Source: an uncultured Clostridia bacterium (GTDB lineage Bacteria; Bacillota; Clostridia; Oscillospirales; Ruminococcaceae). Taken from it: a stretch of 37,973 bases of DNA. The stretch is from positions 1 to 37,973 of the forward strand of contig CANQTP010000026.1 in assembly GCA_947626755.1 (NCBI GenBank). Direction: 5' to 3'. Within the stretch, counting starts at the first letter, position 1, and the number at the start of each line of letters is the position of its first letter. Under the pieces are notes generated by a model. The model was not told where the DNA came from. It ran no database searches and worked only from the letters and a program-made list of their open reading frames with translations. The translations under genes were made by a program, and so were the position numbers. Shown here in pieces: positions 16,402-22,933 of the stretch.

Positions 16402-16846
16402 TCTCCTCCACTTCGGAAATATCCTCTATTTCAACATCTCCGACAGGCTTGTCGCTGTACTTGTCGGGCATACGGTTTTTCAGCAGGAATTTTACAGCTT
16501 CCGCATTTGGCGGACGTTTTCTGACCTTTTCGGTGATCCGCTTCCTGCCGCCCTTATAGGAAACTTCGCGTTCGGTGTCGGACGAACCCACAGCCGCCGA
16601 AATAAGAGCAATTTCCGCTTCGGCGTTTATCAGTTCGGCATTATCCCGCAGGAACTTTGCCGCGTCCTTGTGCCGCTCTGCATAGTCTTTCATCATAGCT
16701 TTCCGCTTTTTCTTGTCGGGTTCTCTTATAAGCGCGTTGATAAAATCAGCCGCAGTTTCAGGACTTACCTGCTCGGCGGCAGTTCCCCCGACAGCCTTTA
16801 AAGCCTCTGTCAAGGCGTTTATACTTGCTTTTTGAACGGGATCCAT
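16388..16846 (-). CDS. Phage terminase small subunit
   Basis: The gene encodes 152 residues from ATG 16846 with AAGGAAGTGAG upstream; a start at 16891 would lie in the preceding terminator. The C-terminal half has the pattern found at the end of many small terminases, RKRPPNAEAVKFLLKNRMPD followed by KYSDKP, after a helical part (INAEAEIALISAAVGSSDTE). It lies directly before the large terminase remnant. Small terminases bind phage DNA to start packaging. It looks intact although its partner is broken. The stop codon lies in the dyad that begins the structured element. Confidence 0.75.
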   Translation of the reverse strand: MDPVQKASINALTEALKAVGGTAAEQVSPETAADFINALIREPDKKKRKAMMKDYAERHKDAAKFLRDNAELINAEAEIALISAAVGSSDTEREVSYKGGRKRITEKVRKRPPNAEAVKFLLKNRMPDKYSDKPVGDVEIEDISEVEEMLKK

Positions 16847-16864
16847 ATACTCACTTCCTTGTAT

Positions 16865-16911
16865 AAAAAATACGGCTCGCAGGAAACGCATGAGAACGCG
16901 TTCTGAGCCGT
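16865..16911 (-). terminator. Intrinsic terminator between LoaP-like gene and small terminase
   Basis: On the minus strand ACGGCTC (16905-16911) pairs with GAGCCGT (16872-16878), with an inner hairpin GAACGCGTTC, and is followed by ATTTTTTAT. It lies directly downstream of the NusG/LoaP-like gene and before the packaging genes, a place where a processive antiterminator would matter. Confidence 0.72.
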
Positions 16912-16986
16912 CTTTGTGTTTTGACTGATAGTTTGCCGCAAAAATCTTTAAAACGTCCCTCTAACGCGTTTTAACGCCAATTTAAC

Positions 16987-17063
16987 AATGCGTAATGCTT
17001 AATGCGTAATTCGTAATTGAAAAACATATGCAAATTACGCATTACGAATTACGAATTACGAAT
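16987..17063. repeat. Intergenic inverted repeat, second copy of the ATTCGTAATT type
   Basis: Left arm 16987-17019 (units TGCGTAAT, TTCGTAATT) and right arm 17032-17063 (ATTACGCATTACG, AATTACGAATTACG) are reverse complements around a 12-bp centre. It shares its units with 10659-10745. The rest of the gap between the small terminase and LoaP-like genes (16847-17151) holds the terminator at 16865-16911 and the small dyad ATGGC-GGA-GCCAT. Confidence 0.8.
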
Positions 17064-17151
17064 TTTTTGGCATGGCTCCGCCATTCGGCTCGGAAAATTT
17101 CCGTCCGCTCAGCCTTGCGATATACGATAACAGCCGGAACAAGGGAACGGA

Positions 17152-17646
17152 TCAACCTTGCTCCGCGTCTGCCATACTTTGTATGCTTATATTTGCCCGA
17201 TGTGTTTTGCCGCCGAATTTAACTTCAACGGAAGCCTTTTTCTGCCTGATATTCAGAAATTTTATCCTGTTCTCTTTGCCGTTTAAAAAGCCTTTGAAAG
17301 CCGTTATCCTGCCGTTTTCGTCCGTAATGAACGTTGACGGCTCTATAACTTCACCGCTGTTGGAGAGCCAGCGTATCATATCCGCTTCGTGATCCGGCAG
17401 CGGGGACGGCGCACCGAGGAATCGTATCACGCCGGGAACGGTGTTTATCCTGTGGAATATTTCAGGCGTGTAATCTATATTCACAAAAACATAAGCAGGG
17501 AACAGCAGCTTTAATTGCTTGCTCCACAATCCGTTTTTGCGGATAATAATGCGCTCTCTCGGAACGTCCGCGAGTATTTCACGTCTTATCAGTTCGGCGC
17601 GGACATTCATTTCCTTTCCGGACATGACTTGTAAAACATAGATCAT
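17152..17646 (-). CDS. NusG paralogue, LoaP-like processive antiterminator
   Basis: The gene encodes 164 residues; its ATG at 17646 overlaps the upstream stop (ATGA). Residues ~1-105 are an NGN domain (MIYVLQVMSGKEMNVRAEL; LKLLFPAYVFVNIDYTPEIF; HRINTVPGVIRFLG). A C-terminal KOW-type part at ~113-160 contains GRITAFKGFLNGKENRIKFL, then KFGGKTHRANISI. Layout and motifs are closest to LoaP-type specialised NusG proteins, which bind RNA polymerase and, at an RNA hairpin, let it pass terminators in long operons. It sits early in the late operon, upstream of at least two terminator-like hairpins native to it, so a late antiterminator is the likely role. Housekeeping NusG is unlikely given the location. 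Confidence 0.88.
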   Translation of the reverse strand: MIYVLQVMSGKEMNVRAELIRREILADVPRERIIIRKNGLWSKQLKLLFPAYVFVNIDYTPEIFHRINTVPGVIRFLGAPSPLPDHEADMIRWLSNSGEVIEPSTFITDENGRITAFKGFLNGKENRIKFLNIRQKKASVEVKFGGKTHRANISIQSMADAEQG

Positions 17647-18206
17647 TCCGCCGTCATCTCCGTTCTTTTCATTTCAAGATAATCCGAAAGCCGCTTGTAC
17701 AGTTCCGGATCGTCCCGTCCGAGTGCGGAGAATACCTTGTCTTTCACTGTATCGAATCCCATTTCGGTAATTTCCTTGTTCTTGATGTCCAGATTCCGCT
17801 TGTATGCCGATGCCCTTATCAGGTCGGATGCCTGTTTCAAAAGTTTCAGCGGGTCTATGCTTTCAAAATCATCATCGGAAAGTTTTTGAATATTGGTAAG
17901 CAGAATGTGCGACAGGATCCGTATAATGCCCTCTGTAGTGTCCATATCGGGAGTGCGGTTAATTTCATCATTGACCGCCCGAAGCGTTTCCTGAGCAAAT
18001 CTGATGCTTTCCAGTGATTCGCAGAGTCCCTGCGCGTATCGGCAGACCGCCGCCTGTGAGATCATTTCTCCGGTGCTTTGAGTGATATATTCAACGATCT
18101 CCTTGTATGTGAAATCGTTGGAAAGTATCATAGACTCCACTTCCGACTTAACGGCAGGGTCAAGCTTATCTATTTTGGAATGTTTCCGGTTATGCTTTCT
18201 TGCCAT
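17643..18206 (-). CDS. Mu gp27-like protein (DUF3486), terminase-associated
   Basis: The gene encodes 187 residues from ATG 18206. The N-terminal part RKHSKIDKLDPAVKSEVESM, NDFTYKEIVEYITQSTG and ISQAAVCRYAQGL is the helix-turn-helix pattern of the DUF3486 family (Mu gp27-like), linked to packaging in Mu-like phages. The C-terminal ~100 residues are helical. It is coupled by ATGA overlap to the LoaP-like gene. A second small-terminase-like gene lies at 16388-16846, so the division of labour is unclear. Confidence 0.82.
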   Translation of the reverse strand: MARKHNRKHSKIDKLDPAVKSEVESMILSNDFTYKEIVEYITQSTGEMISQAAVCRYAQGLCESLESIRFAQETLRAVNDEINRTPDMDTTEGIIRILSHILLTNIQKLSDDDFESIDPLKLLKQASDLIRASAYKRNLDIKNKEITEMGFDTVKDKVFSALGRDDPELYKRLSDYLEMKRTEMTAE

Positions 18207-18217
18207 ACCATCACGCC

Positions 18218-18541
18218 CTATATGTTGATGCAGGGATCATCTATCGCCCCCGCAAGAAGCTGTATGCCCTTAGCTGTCAGCTTGCCCTCTATCTCGTCCA
18301 TGCCGTAGTCTGCAAGTTCCGCATCCTTTTTGGTGTCAATGTTTCGTATGCGGATATATCCGGATTCTATCAGGTAGTTTATACTGTCTGCAAAATCATC
18401 AATATCAAGTCCGAGAGCCGCGCGGATAGACGACAGCTTGTTGAAGTCCGTCCGGAGCATATTCACGCCCCGCAGAACTTTCCCGTTATTCTCCACAAAG
18501 TCCGCCGCTCTTGCCTTTTTTATCATCTGTTCGGGGTTCAT
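18218..18541 (-). CDS. Mu gp26-like small late protein
   Basis: The gene encodes 107 residues from ATG 18541 behind AAAGGAGG, overlapping the previous stop by ATGA. It is helical with a winged-helix look (NMLRTDFNKLSSIRAALGLD, then LIESGYIRIRNIDTK and LTAKGIQLLAGAIDD). In Mu-like phages a small protein of this kind lies between the gp25-like membrane protein and the gp27/DUF3486 protein. The winged-helix impression is from secondary-structure pattern, and DNA binding is not proven. Confidence 0.65.
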   Translation of the reverse strand: MNPEQMIKKARAADFVENNGKVLRGVNMLRTDFNKLSSIRAALGLDIDDFADSINYLIESGYIRIRNIDTKKDAELADYGMDEIEGKLTAKGIQLLAGAIDDPCINI

Positions 18542-18831
18542 GATGTTCCTCCTTTGCTTATCTGCATTAAGATGTCCATAATATTGTCAAGCTTTTTATC
18601 TACTTTAGCCTGTTCGCGAAAGTAGTCGTCCTTAGTCAGATAATTGTCTTTGATACGCCGTATATCATCGGTGTTCTTTTCAATATCCTTTTTGGATATT
18701 TCAAATTCCTTAGCGGAAATTTTGTTATCAAGTTCTTTAAAAGTCCGCGTAAGGAAAAACCCTATAACTCCTATCAACAGCGTTAAAACTGCGGAATATA
18801 TTGATAAAATAGTTGTTGCTTCAATTGCCAT
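18538..18831 (-). CDS. Mu gp25-like small membrane-anchored protein (DUF2730-like)
   Basis: The gene encodes 97 residues from ATG 18831. One N-terminal membrane helix (residues ~8-28, ILSIYSAVLTLLIGVIGFFL) is followed by a coiled coil (~30-90, rich in K, E and D). This is the form of Mu gp25/DUF2730 proteins found just before the gp26/gp27 pair. It is the first gene of the late operon after the terminator at 18961-19002. AAAGGAGGAGG lies ~25 bases before the ATG, with the hairpin GCTTGC-TTC-GCAAGC between. A holin-like or spanin-like role cannot be excluded. Confidence 0.75.
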   Translation of the reverse strand: MAIEATTILSIYSAVLTLLIGVIGFFLTRTFKELDNKISAKEFEISKKDIEKNTDDIRRIKDNYLTKDDYFREQAKVDKKLDNIMDILMQISKGGTS

Positions 18832-18840
18832 ATATGATCT

Positions 18841-18957
18841 GCTTGCGAAGCAAGCCTCCTCCTTTCGATGTTTTGCGGTTTTGCTTTAGCAAAATTTCGG
18901 ACGATAGCCCGAAAAGCAAAACTCGTAGTTTGAAAAATTTATTTTTCAAACTTTACC
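18841..18957 (-). repeat. Structured intergenic element, copy 2 (late-operon leader)
   Basis: This has the same design as copy 1, in the same order on the minus strand: a 26-bp near-perfect dyad (AGTTTGAAAAAT-AA-ATTTTTCAAACT, written here in halves), GAGTTTTGC, the hairpin TTCGGGC-TATC-GTCCGAA, TTTTGCTAAAGCAAAA, CGCAAAAC, AAAGGAGGAGG and GCTTGC-TTC-GCAAGC. It forms the leader between the terminator after the Mor-like gene and the first late gene. The hairpin stem is kept while the four-base loop differs from the other copies. Confidence 0.85.
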
Positions 18958-18960
18958 TCG

Positions 18961-19002
18961 AAAAAAATAGTGTATGATTTGTTTTCACTTTAAATCATAC
19001 AC
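18961..19002 (-). terminator. Strong intrinsic terminator at the end of the early/middle operon
   Basis: GTGTATGATTT (minus-strand 5' arm, 18992-19002) pairs with AAATCATACAC (18970-18980) in an 11-bp stem with an 11-base loop, followed by TATTTTTTT. It lies 47 bp after the Mor-like gene and marks the early/late border. Confidence 0.9.
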
Positions 19003-19049
19003 CATTATTAATTGCATTTCTCTTTTCTTTTGAAAGAAATTTATGATAA

Positions 19050-19382
19050 TTAAATTTTTGTGTCCTTGTCAAATAAGGAGATCTGTCCGGGGAAAGGAGC
19101 GGCTTTGGCAGCGGTAAGAACGGGAGACGTTATCCGGCGTATCGTGCTTTCGGAAAGCGAATATTTCTTTCTGAGTTCGCTGTAATTGTAGCCGTTGAAA
19201 TCCGCCCTTATCATGTTGTCTCTTACCGAAATAGCTATCCTGTCAGGTTTGCCTATGTATATAGACGAGCCTGCATAGTTTTCCACAAGCTTCCGGTAAG
19301 CTTCCATTCCGATACATTCCGCAAGCTCCCTCTGATCGTCTTCCAGATCGTCAAGCTGTAGTTTTTCAAGCAGGCTGTCCAT
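19050..19382 (-). CDS. mor: Mor-like transcription activator of late genes
   Basis: The gene encodes 110 residues from ATG 19382 with AAAGGAAGATG upstream. The C-terminal half contains GYNYSELRKKYSLSESTIRR, the helix-turn-helix of the Mor/C family; the N-terminal part (ECIGMEAYRKLVENYAGS) fits the Mor dimerisation region. Mor activates the middle promoter of Mu. Here it is the last gene before the terminator, and the late operon follows at once, so it probably switches on late transcription directly; no separate C gene is visible. The 26-bp dyad at 18932-18957 is one possible target, though that is only inference. Confidence 0.88.
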   Translation of the reverse strand: MDSLLEKLQLDDLEDDQRELAECIGMEAYRKLVENYAGSSIYIGKPDRIAISVRDNMIRADFNGYNYSELRKKYSLSESTIRRITSPVLTAAKAAPFPGQISLFDKDTKI

Positions 19383-19401
19383 AATTCATCTTCCTTTCCG
19401 A

Positions 19402-20298
19402 TTATTCCTCTTTTTGATCCGCAAGTTTTTCAATATCCTCAAAAGATAACTGAGCATGATCCAGACCGACCCACCAACGGAAAACATCTTCACCATTTTC
19501 CCAAGGAACAGAGAGCTTATTTTCAGTCAATCCGGCTTCACGTCTTACTATCAGCATTCTGTCAAATGTTTTAACATAGAGATTTCTATACTTTGGAAAC
19601 ATAGCAAAATCGCGGAAAATACGCTTTCCTGCCATCGGACAGCCCACACAACCGACACGATCAAAGCCCATACAATATAAGGGATTTAATTTAATACGAC
19701 TTTCTTCCAGATAGTCATATACGTCAGAAGTCTCCCAGTCAATTATAGGATTACAAATCATTTTCTTTCGTTTAAAACAGCTCTCGGTCAAGCGCCGTTT
19801 ATCATCGTTATCATTTGTAAGTATTATCCTTTTATCTCTGTCATTATGTGAACCCTCATATATACCGCGAGTGTTTTTTCTGCGTCGGCTTTCTGCCCAG
19901 CGTACACCGGTAACTATAAATCTTCCGTCTCCGGAATGTTCCTTAAGTACCTCACAGCAATAACGAACGATCATTGTCGGAGGAAATTTCTTTTGAACTA
20001 TCAAACCCCACATACTTGTCCTCTTACCTTTGTAATAAGGGTAGTCAACAGTACATTTTATACCTTTGGCTTCAAGATACTTAAATTTTTCTCTTACGTG
20101 ATAAACGGTCTGCGGAGCGTCCGCGGTAGTATGACTATGAATTACTTCATACGGAATACCCGAACGATCCGCCAGAAGAAGCAACACATCACTGTCTTTG
20201 CCGCCAGAATATGTGATCATAAGCGGCTTACCATACATATCAACAGACATTTTAGACGCTTCTTTCAGACGTTCTATCGCCTTTTCCTCCAAATTCAT
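19402..20298 (-). CDS. PAPS-reductase-like PP-loop enzyme (phage)
   Basis: This 298-residue protein starts at ATG 20298 with AAAGGATC upstream; a start at 20325 would have almost no spacing from a binding site. The PP-loop SGGKDS is at 31-36. YCC (114-115), GVRWAESRRR (131-140) and cysteines C209, C217 and C220 (CMGFDRVGCVGCP) form the pattern of phage/plasmid members of the phosphoadenylylsulfate reductase/DndC-like superfamily, which adenylate or transfer sulfur. No cys operon genes are near, so sulfate assimilation is unlikely; nucleic-acid sulfur modification or defence evasion is possible. The gene is bracketed by 25-bp direct repeats (19404-19428, 20324-20348), suggesting acquisition as a cassette. 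Confidence 0.85.
   Translation of the reverse strand: MNLEEKAIERLKEASKMSVDMYGKPLMITYSGGKDSDVLLLLADRSGIPYEVIHSHTTADAPQTVYHVREKFKYLEAKGIKCTVDYPYYKGKRTSMWGLIVQKKFPPTMIVRYCCEVLKEHSGDGRFIVTGVRWAESRRRKNTRGIYEGSHNDRDKRIILTNDNDDKRRLTESCFKRKKMICNPIIDWETSDVYDYLEESRIKLNPLYCMGFDRVGCVGCPMAGKRIFRDFAMFPKYRNLYVKTFDRMLIVRREAGLTENKLSVPWENGEDVFRWWVGLDHAQLSFEDIEKLADQKEE
19404..19428. repeat. 25-bp direct repeat at the 3' end of the PAPS-reductase-like gene
   Basis: ATTCCTCTTTTTG, four variable bases, then GCAAGTTT. The same sequence with two mismatches occurs at 20324-20348, also at the 3' end of a gene, so both proteins end in LA(D/E)QKEE. Confidence 0.8.
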
Positions 20299-20321
20299 TA
20301 TATGCCGATCCTTTCTTGCGC

Positions 20322-20591
20322 TCATTCCTCTTTTTGCTCTGCAAGTTTGCACTTATTAAAAGTAATCTTCGTAAGTATAGCCAAGAAGTCTATCATATCC
20401 TTGTCTACATCTTGCGTAACATTTGCGTAAAATATCTTTATGGCTGTCAGCATGGCATATATATCGTCCGTCATATCACCGTCTTCAGATATGCATATCG
20501 GCTCAAATGTACTTGCATCTCTGTTTTCCTCATTCTTATACATATCCGTTAGTGCAACATAAAATTGCACTATCTTTTCTCCATTTGTCAT
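20322..20591 (-). CDS. Hypothetical acidic phage protein
   Basis: The gene encodes 89 residues from ATG 20591 behind GAGGTGGAG. The protein is acidic and mostly helical (MTNGEKIVQFYVALTDMYKN; DIYAMLTAIKIFYANVTQDV), with no membrane segment or known domain. Its C-terminus LAEQKEE matches that of the neighbouring PAPS-reductase-like protein because of a 25-bp direct repeat. It is coupled by overlap to the upstream 66-residue gene. I do not recognise the function. Confidence 0.65.
   Translation of the reverse strand: MTNGEKIVQFYVALTDMYKNEENRDASTFEPICISEDGDMTDDIYAMLTAIKIFYANVTQDVDKDMIDFLAILTKITFNKCKLAEQKEE
20324..20348. repeat. 25-bp direct repeat at the 3' end of the 89-residue gene
   Basis: Partner of 19404-19428 (ATTCCTCTTTTTG...GCAAGTTT, two mismatches). 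The pair encloses the PAPS-reductase-like gene in a 920-bp unit. Confidence 0.8.
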
Positions 20592-20788
20592 ATGATCTCC
20601 ACCTCCTCTAAAGAAGCTATAACTATACTGTTTTGGTATAAATCAAGCAATTCCGCCTGATGTATAGGTTTGCCGTTTACCAAGCGGAGGATATATGCAT
20701 TGAATATGTACTCTGTGTCCAGAAAAAGCCGCTCATTACGGTAACGGACTGATTTTCCAAGTGTCCTTTTTACGTCTTGTATAGTCAT
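20588..20788 (-). CDS. Hypothetical small phage protein
   Basis: The gene encodes 66 residues from ATG 20788 behind GGGAGGCA, overlapping the stop of the upstream gene (ATGA) and the start of the downstream one. It reads MTIQDVKRTLGKSVRYRNER, then strands and an amphipathic helix (KPIHQAELLDLYQNSIVIAS). The mixed alpha/beta make-up and tight coupling show a real gene; no family is recognised. Confidence 0.65.
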   Translation of the reverse strand: MTIQDVKRTLGKSVRYRNERLFLDTEYIFNAYILRLVNGKPIHQAELLDLYQNSIVIASLEEVEII

Positions 20789-21153
20789 CTGAATGCCTCC
20801 CTGTTGCGTTTTACATATTCATCAAGTCCATATATCTCACTGTTAGGTGCAAATATCCAGTCCGGATAATGCAGCACATTCCCAAACCCATAAAGCAGGA
20901 TCAGACCACTGAACGCCGGATCTTTCAAAGATGTCCTGTCAATTATCTTTATTGCCGAAAACCCGTTCAGTAAAATATATTGATCTGTTGATTGTCCATC
21001 ATAAATTTTACTTAATCTGTTATTCATTTTAATGTAAGTCATCAGCTGCTCTTTTATTGCTTTTAATTCTGTTTCAGTTTGCGTTATCACCATTACCGGC
21101 TTCCACATTGCTGCCGAAATAATAGCCGAGCATTGTTCTTTTGTTATCTTCAT
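20785..21153 (-). CDS. Hypothetical phage protein
   Basis: The gene encodes 122 residues; the ATG at 21153 overlaps the GemA-like stop (ATGA), with GAGGGCAG upstream. The N-terminus is helical (KITKEQCSAIISAAMWKPVM) and the C-terminal half holds aromatic-rich strands (GLILLYGFGNVLHYPDWIFA). It lies in a coupled run of small genes between GemA and the PAPS-reductase-like gene, a variable accessory stretch in Mu-like phages. Unknown function. Confidence 0.65.
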   Translation of the reverse strand: MKITKEQCSAIISAAMWKPVMVITQTETELKAIKEQLMTYIKMNNRLSKIYDGQSTDQYILLNGFSAIKIIDRTSLKDPAFSGLILLYGFGNVLHYPDWIFAPNSEIYGLDEYVKRNREAFR

Positions 21154-21638
21154 TTTTTCGCTGCCCTCTTTTCCGCCGACCGCACATATCTTTTCAGATA
21201 TTCGATAAGCTTTGAACCGTCCTCAAACGACACCCATTTAAAAATATCCCTGCCTGCCATAGCCGTTATACCGAGTATCTTTTCAATTGCTCCTGCCATA
21301 CGTTCGCCTACGGTAACGGAAGTGCCGTTCTCGTGAAACCGCGGTTTCTCATCAAGCTCTTGGAGACGGTACATCAGACGCCATGCAAGGGACTGCTGCT
21401 CCGCGGTCATCATTCCCGGAACGCTTTGCGGTCTCGGCTTTCTTTCCGCGGCAGGCTGATCACTGCTGTGATGCGTTCTGCTCCGCAGCTCCCTTATCAC
21501 GATTTCAGCCTGACTGTCGGGAAGTTCTTTCAGAGACTCTTTTCCTGTCAGACCGTTTACAAGCAAGTGCAGTTCATCGGTGTTCATATTCAAGCCTTTG
21601 GATAAGCCAAATATGGTTTTTCGCTGTTGTACGGTCAT
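21150..21638 (-). CDS. gemA: GemA-like protein (Mu gp16, DUF1018)
   Basis: The gene encodes 162 residues from ATG 21638 behind AAGGAG. The DUF1018/GemA pattern is clear: MTVQQRKTIFGLSKGLNMNT at the N-terminus, with KESLKELPDSQAEIVIREL, then a linker and MMTAEQQSLAWRLMYRLQEL in the second half. Mu GemA (gp16) modulates host gene expression and DNA topology; family members are standard in the middle region of Mu-like phages. Order (after replication-type genes, before Mor) agrees. Confidence 0.88.
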   Translation of the reverse strand: MTVQQRKTIFGLSKGLNMNTDELHLLVNGLTGKESLKELPDSQAEIVIRELRSRTHHSSDQPAAERKPRPQSVPGMMTAEQQSLAWRLMYRLQELDEKPRFHENGTSVTVGERMAGAIEKILGITAMAGRDIFKWVSFEDGSKLIEYLKRYVRSAEKRAAKK

Positions 21639-21642
21639 ATAC

Positions 21643-22134
21643 TCATCTCCTTATTGACGGCGTTGTGTTCATGGCATGATCCATTATTCTGTTAAGATCA
21701 TAGGAATGTTCCCTCTGCGGCTTCGGAGCGGCAGAACCGTAAGCACCTTCAAGAATTTTCTGCAAATTGTCAGGTTTGATGATAAAATCAAAATTTGCCG
21801 TCCAGTTCCGCTCGTTTTTTCCGGTCAGGAACGGAGTACCCGCCGCCGATCGGAACGCACTGCTCATATCTTCGGCGGAAAATCCCTGCGAAATGCAGGC
21901 TTTTATAGCGCGTTTGCGCTTGTCGGTGAGCTTTGTTACCTTTGGCAGAACATTTCCGCAAATTTCATTGTAGCTGTCAACGATCTGCTTGTATGGTATT
22001 TTGCCGTATTTTTCACGCTGTTTGAGAATAGCCGCGCCCAGTTCGGCGGCAGAAGCCAGAAGCTCCGCCGCCTCGTCAGGATCTGTCCGCGGATCGCATT
22101 TTTTGCAGCGTTCCACAAAGTCTTTCATTTCCAT
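21643..22134 (-). CDS. Phage replication-associated protein, helical
   Basis: About 163 residues from ATG 22134, six bases after AGGTGA; a GTG at 22143 would add three residues. The second half, YNEICGNVLPKVTKLTDKRK, then FLTGKNERNWTANFDFIIKP and DNLQKILEGAYG, is a pattern widespread at the C-terminus of phage replication-initiation/DnaD-type proteins. The N-terminal part is helical and acidic. It lies between MuB and GemA in the early region. A replisome-organiser accessory role is inferred from the motif. Confidence 0.72.
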   Translation of the reverse strand: MEMKDFVERCKKCDPRTDPDEAAELLASAAELGAAILKQREKYGKIPYKQIVDSYNEICGNVLPKVTKLTDKRKRAIKACISQGFSAEDMSSAFRSAAGTPFLTGKNERNWTANFDFIIKPDNLQKILEGAYGSAAPKPQREHSYDLNRIMDHAMNTTPSIRR

Positions 22135-22144
22135 AGCGTTCACC

Positions 22145-22441
22145 TTATGTGATCGTGAATTTCATTGATTCGGAAGTTTTGAGGAACATATCGTACAGCT
22201 TCCTGTTCTTGGCTTTTAAAGCCGCCGAATCAAAGCGGGTGGAAATGACGGGCTTGTATCTGACCGTGAACACATCGGCAGTAAGTTCATCAAGTTTAAA
22301 ATCTGTCATAGTCTGCTTGATCTCGTCTTTTGCCTGTTCGATCTCGGTTTCAAGCTGCTTTTTGGCAAGTTCCCGATCCTTGATGTCGTAGATAAGGTTT
22401 GTAATGTGTTCGATGTCGATCTTCTTTTTGGTTTTTGGCAT
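22145..22441 (-). CDS. Small coiled-coil phage protein, unknown role
   Basis: The gene encodes 98 residues. I chose ATG 22441 (MPKTKKKIDIEHITNLIYDI) because AAAGGAATG precedes it; a start at 22510 would lack a binding site. A coiled coil spans ~15-50, followed by a compact end with VFTVRYKPVISTRFDSAALK and KLYDMFLKTSESMKFTI, a sequence type common in phage early regions next to replication genes. A replication or recombination accessory role is inferred from context only. The 129-bp gap upstream has a short dyad (GGCAAGCT/AGCTTGCC) but no clear gene. Confidence 0.65.
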   Translation of the reverse strand: MPKTKKKIDIEHITNLIYDIKDRELAKKQLETEIEQAKDEIKQTMTDFKLDELTADVFTVRYKPVISTRFDSAALKAKNRKLYDMFLKTSESMKFTIT

Positions 22442-22570
22442 ATGGAACATTCCTTTCAATTTAAATTTTCCCTTGACTCTGCGTATATGAATACACGATA
22501 GGATATTCATATTTACGGGCTTGTCACCGTTGAAGCCGCATTAAGGGCAAGCTGAGCTTGCCGAATCAAT

Positions 22571-22765
22571 TTACTTGAAATTTGAGTGCAGTTCCCAACC
22601 GAACCAGATCAGTCCGATCATCAGCGGCAGGACAAGAGCCTCGCCGCCGATATTTCCCGCCGAACGGCTTCCGCTGACTTCCGCCGCCGCACCGATGAAA
22701 CCGTATATCATTGCTCCGAGAAGCATTAAAATTATGTATTTCGTTATAAGTGCAGGTCTTTTCAT
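22571..22765 (-). CDS. Small two-helix membrane protein
   Basis: The gene encodes 64 residues from ATG 22765 behind AAAGGAGG. Two hydrophobic helices (residues ~9-29, ITKYIILMLLGAMIYGFIGA, and ~43-58, LVLPLMIGLIWFGWEL) are joined by a short polar loop (SGSRSAGNIG). The product should sit in the cell membrane. It is in the early operon, so a superinfection-exclusion or similar role is more likely than a holin, but this is only inference. Confidence 0.7.
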   Translation of the reverse strand: MKRPALITKYIILMLLGAMIYGFIGAAAEVSGSRSAGNIGGEALVLPLMIGLIWFGWELHSNFK

Positions 22766-22777
22766 GAATATCCTCCT

Positions 22778-22933
22778 TTAGTTCTTGTATCTTGTTATGG
22801 TTTTTCCCGTATGCTTGTTGTACAGAACTATCATATCAGCCGTTTCACTGCATACAAGGTAATTTGCAGGCACGAGCCGCAGATTGCTTATAAGCTGTTT
22901 CTGCGAACGTGTCGGACGTTTAGGCTGCTTCAT
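22778..22933 (-). CDS. Small phage protein (DUF6906-like)
   Basis: The gene encodes 51 residues: MKQPKRPTRSQKQLISNLRL, then a strand-rich end (ANYLVCSETADMIVLYNKHT) and TRYKN. The ATG at 22933 overlaps the MuB stop (TAATG). The basic start KRPTRSQK and the C-terminal HTGKTI resemble small DUF6906-type proteins common in Clostridial prophages. Function unknown. Confidence 0.75.
   Translation of the reverse strand: MKQPKRPTRSQKQLISNLRLVPANYLVCSETADMIVLYNKHTGKTITRYKN

Noticed and set aside
17152-17646. Housekeeping nusG
   Set aside because: No secE or rpl genes nearby, coupled inside a phage operon, and the C-terminal part is LoaP-like.
22571-22765. Holin
   Set aside because: Two membrane helices would fit, but it is an early gene far from any lysis gene; no endolysin is visible in the window.
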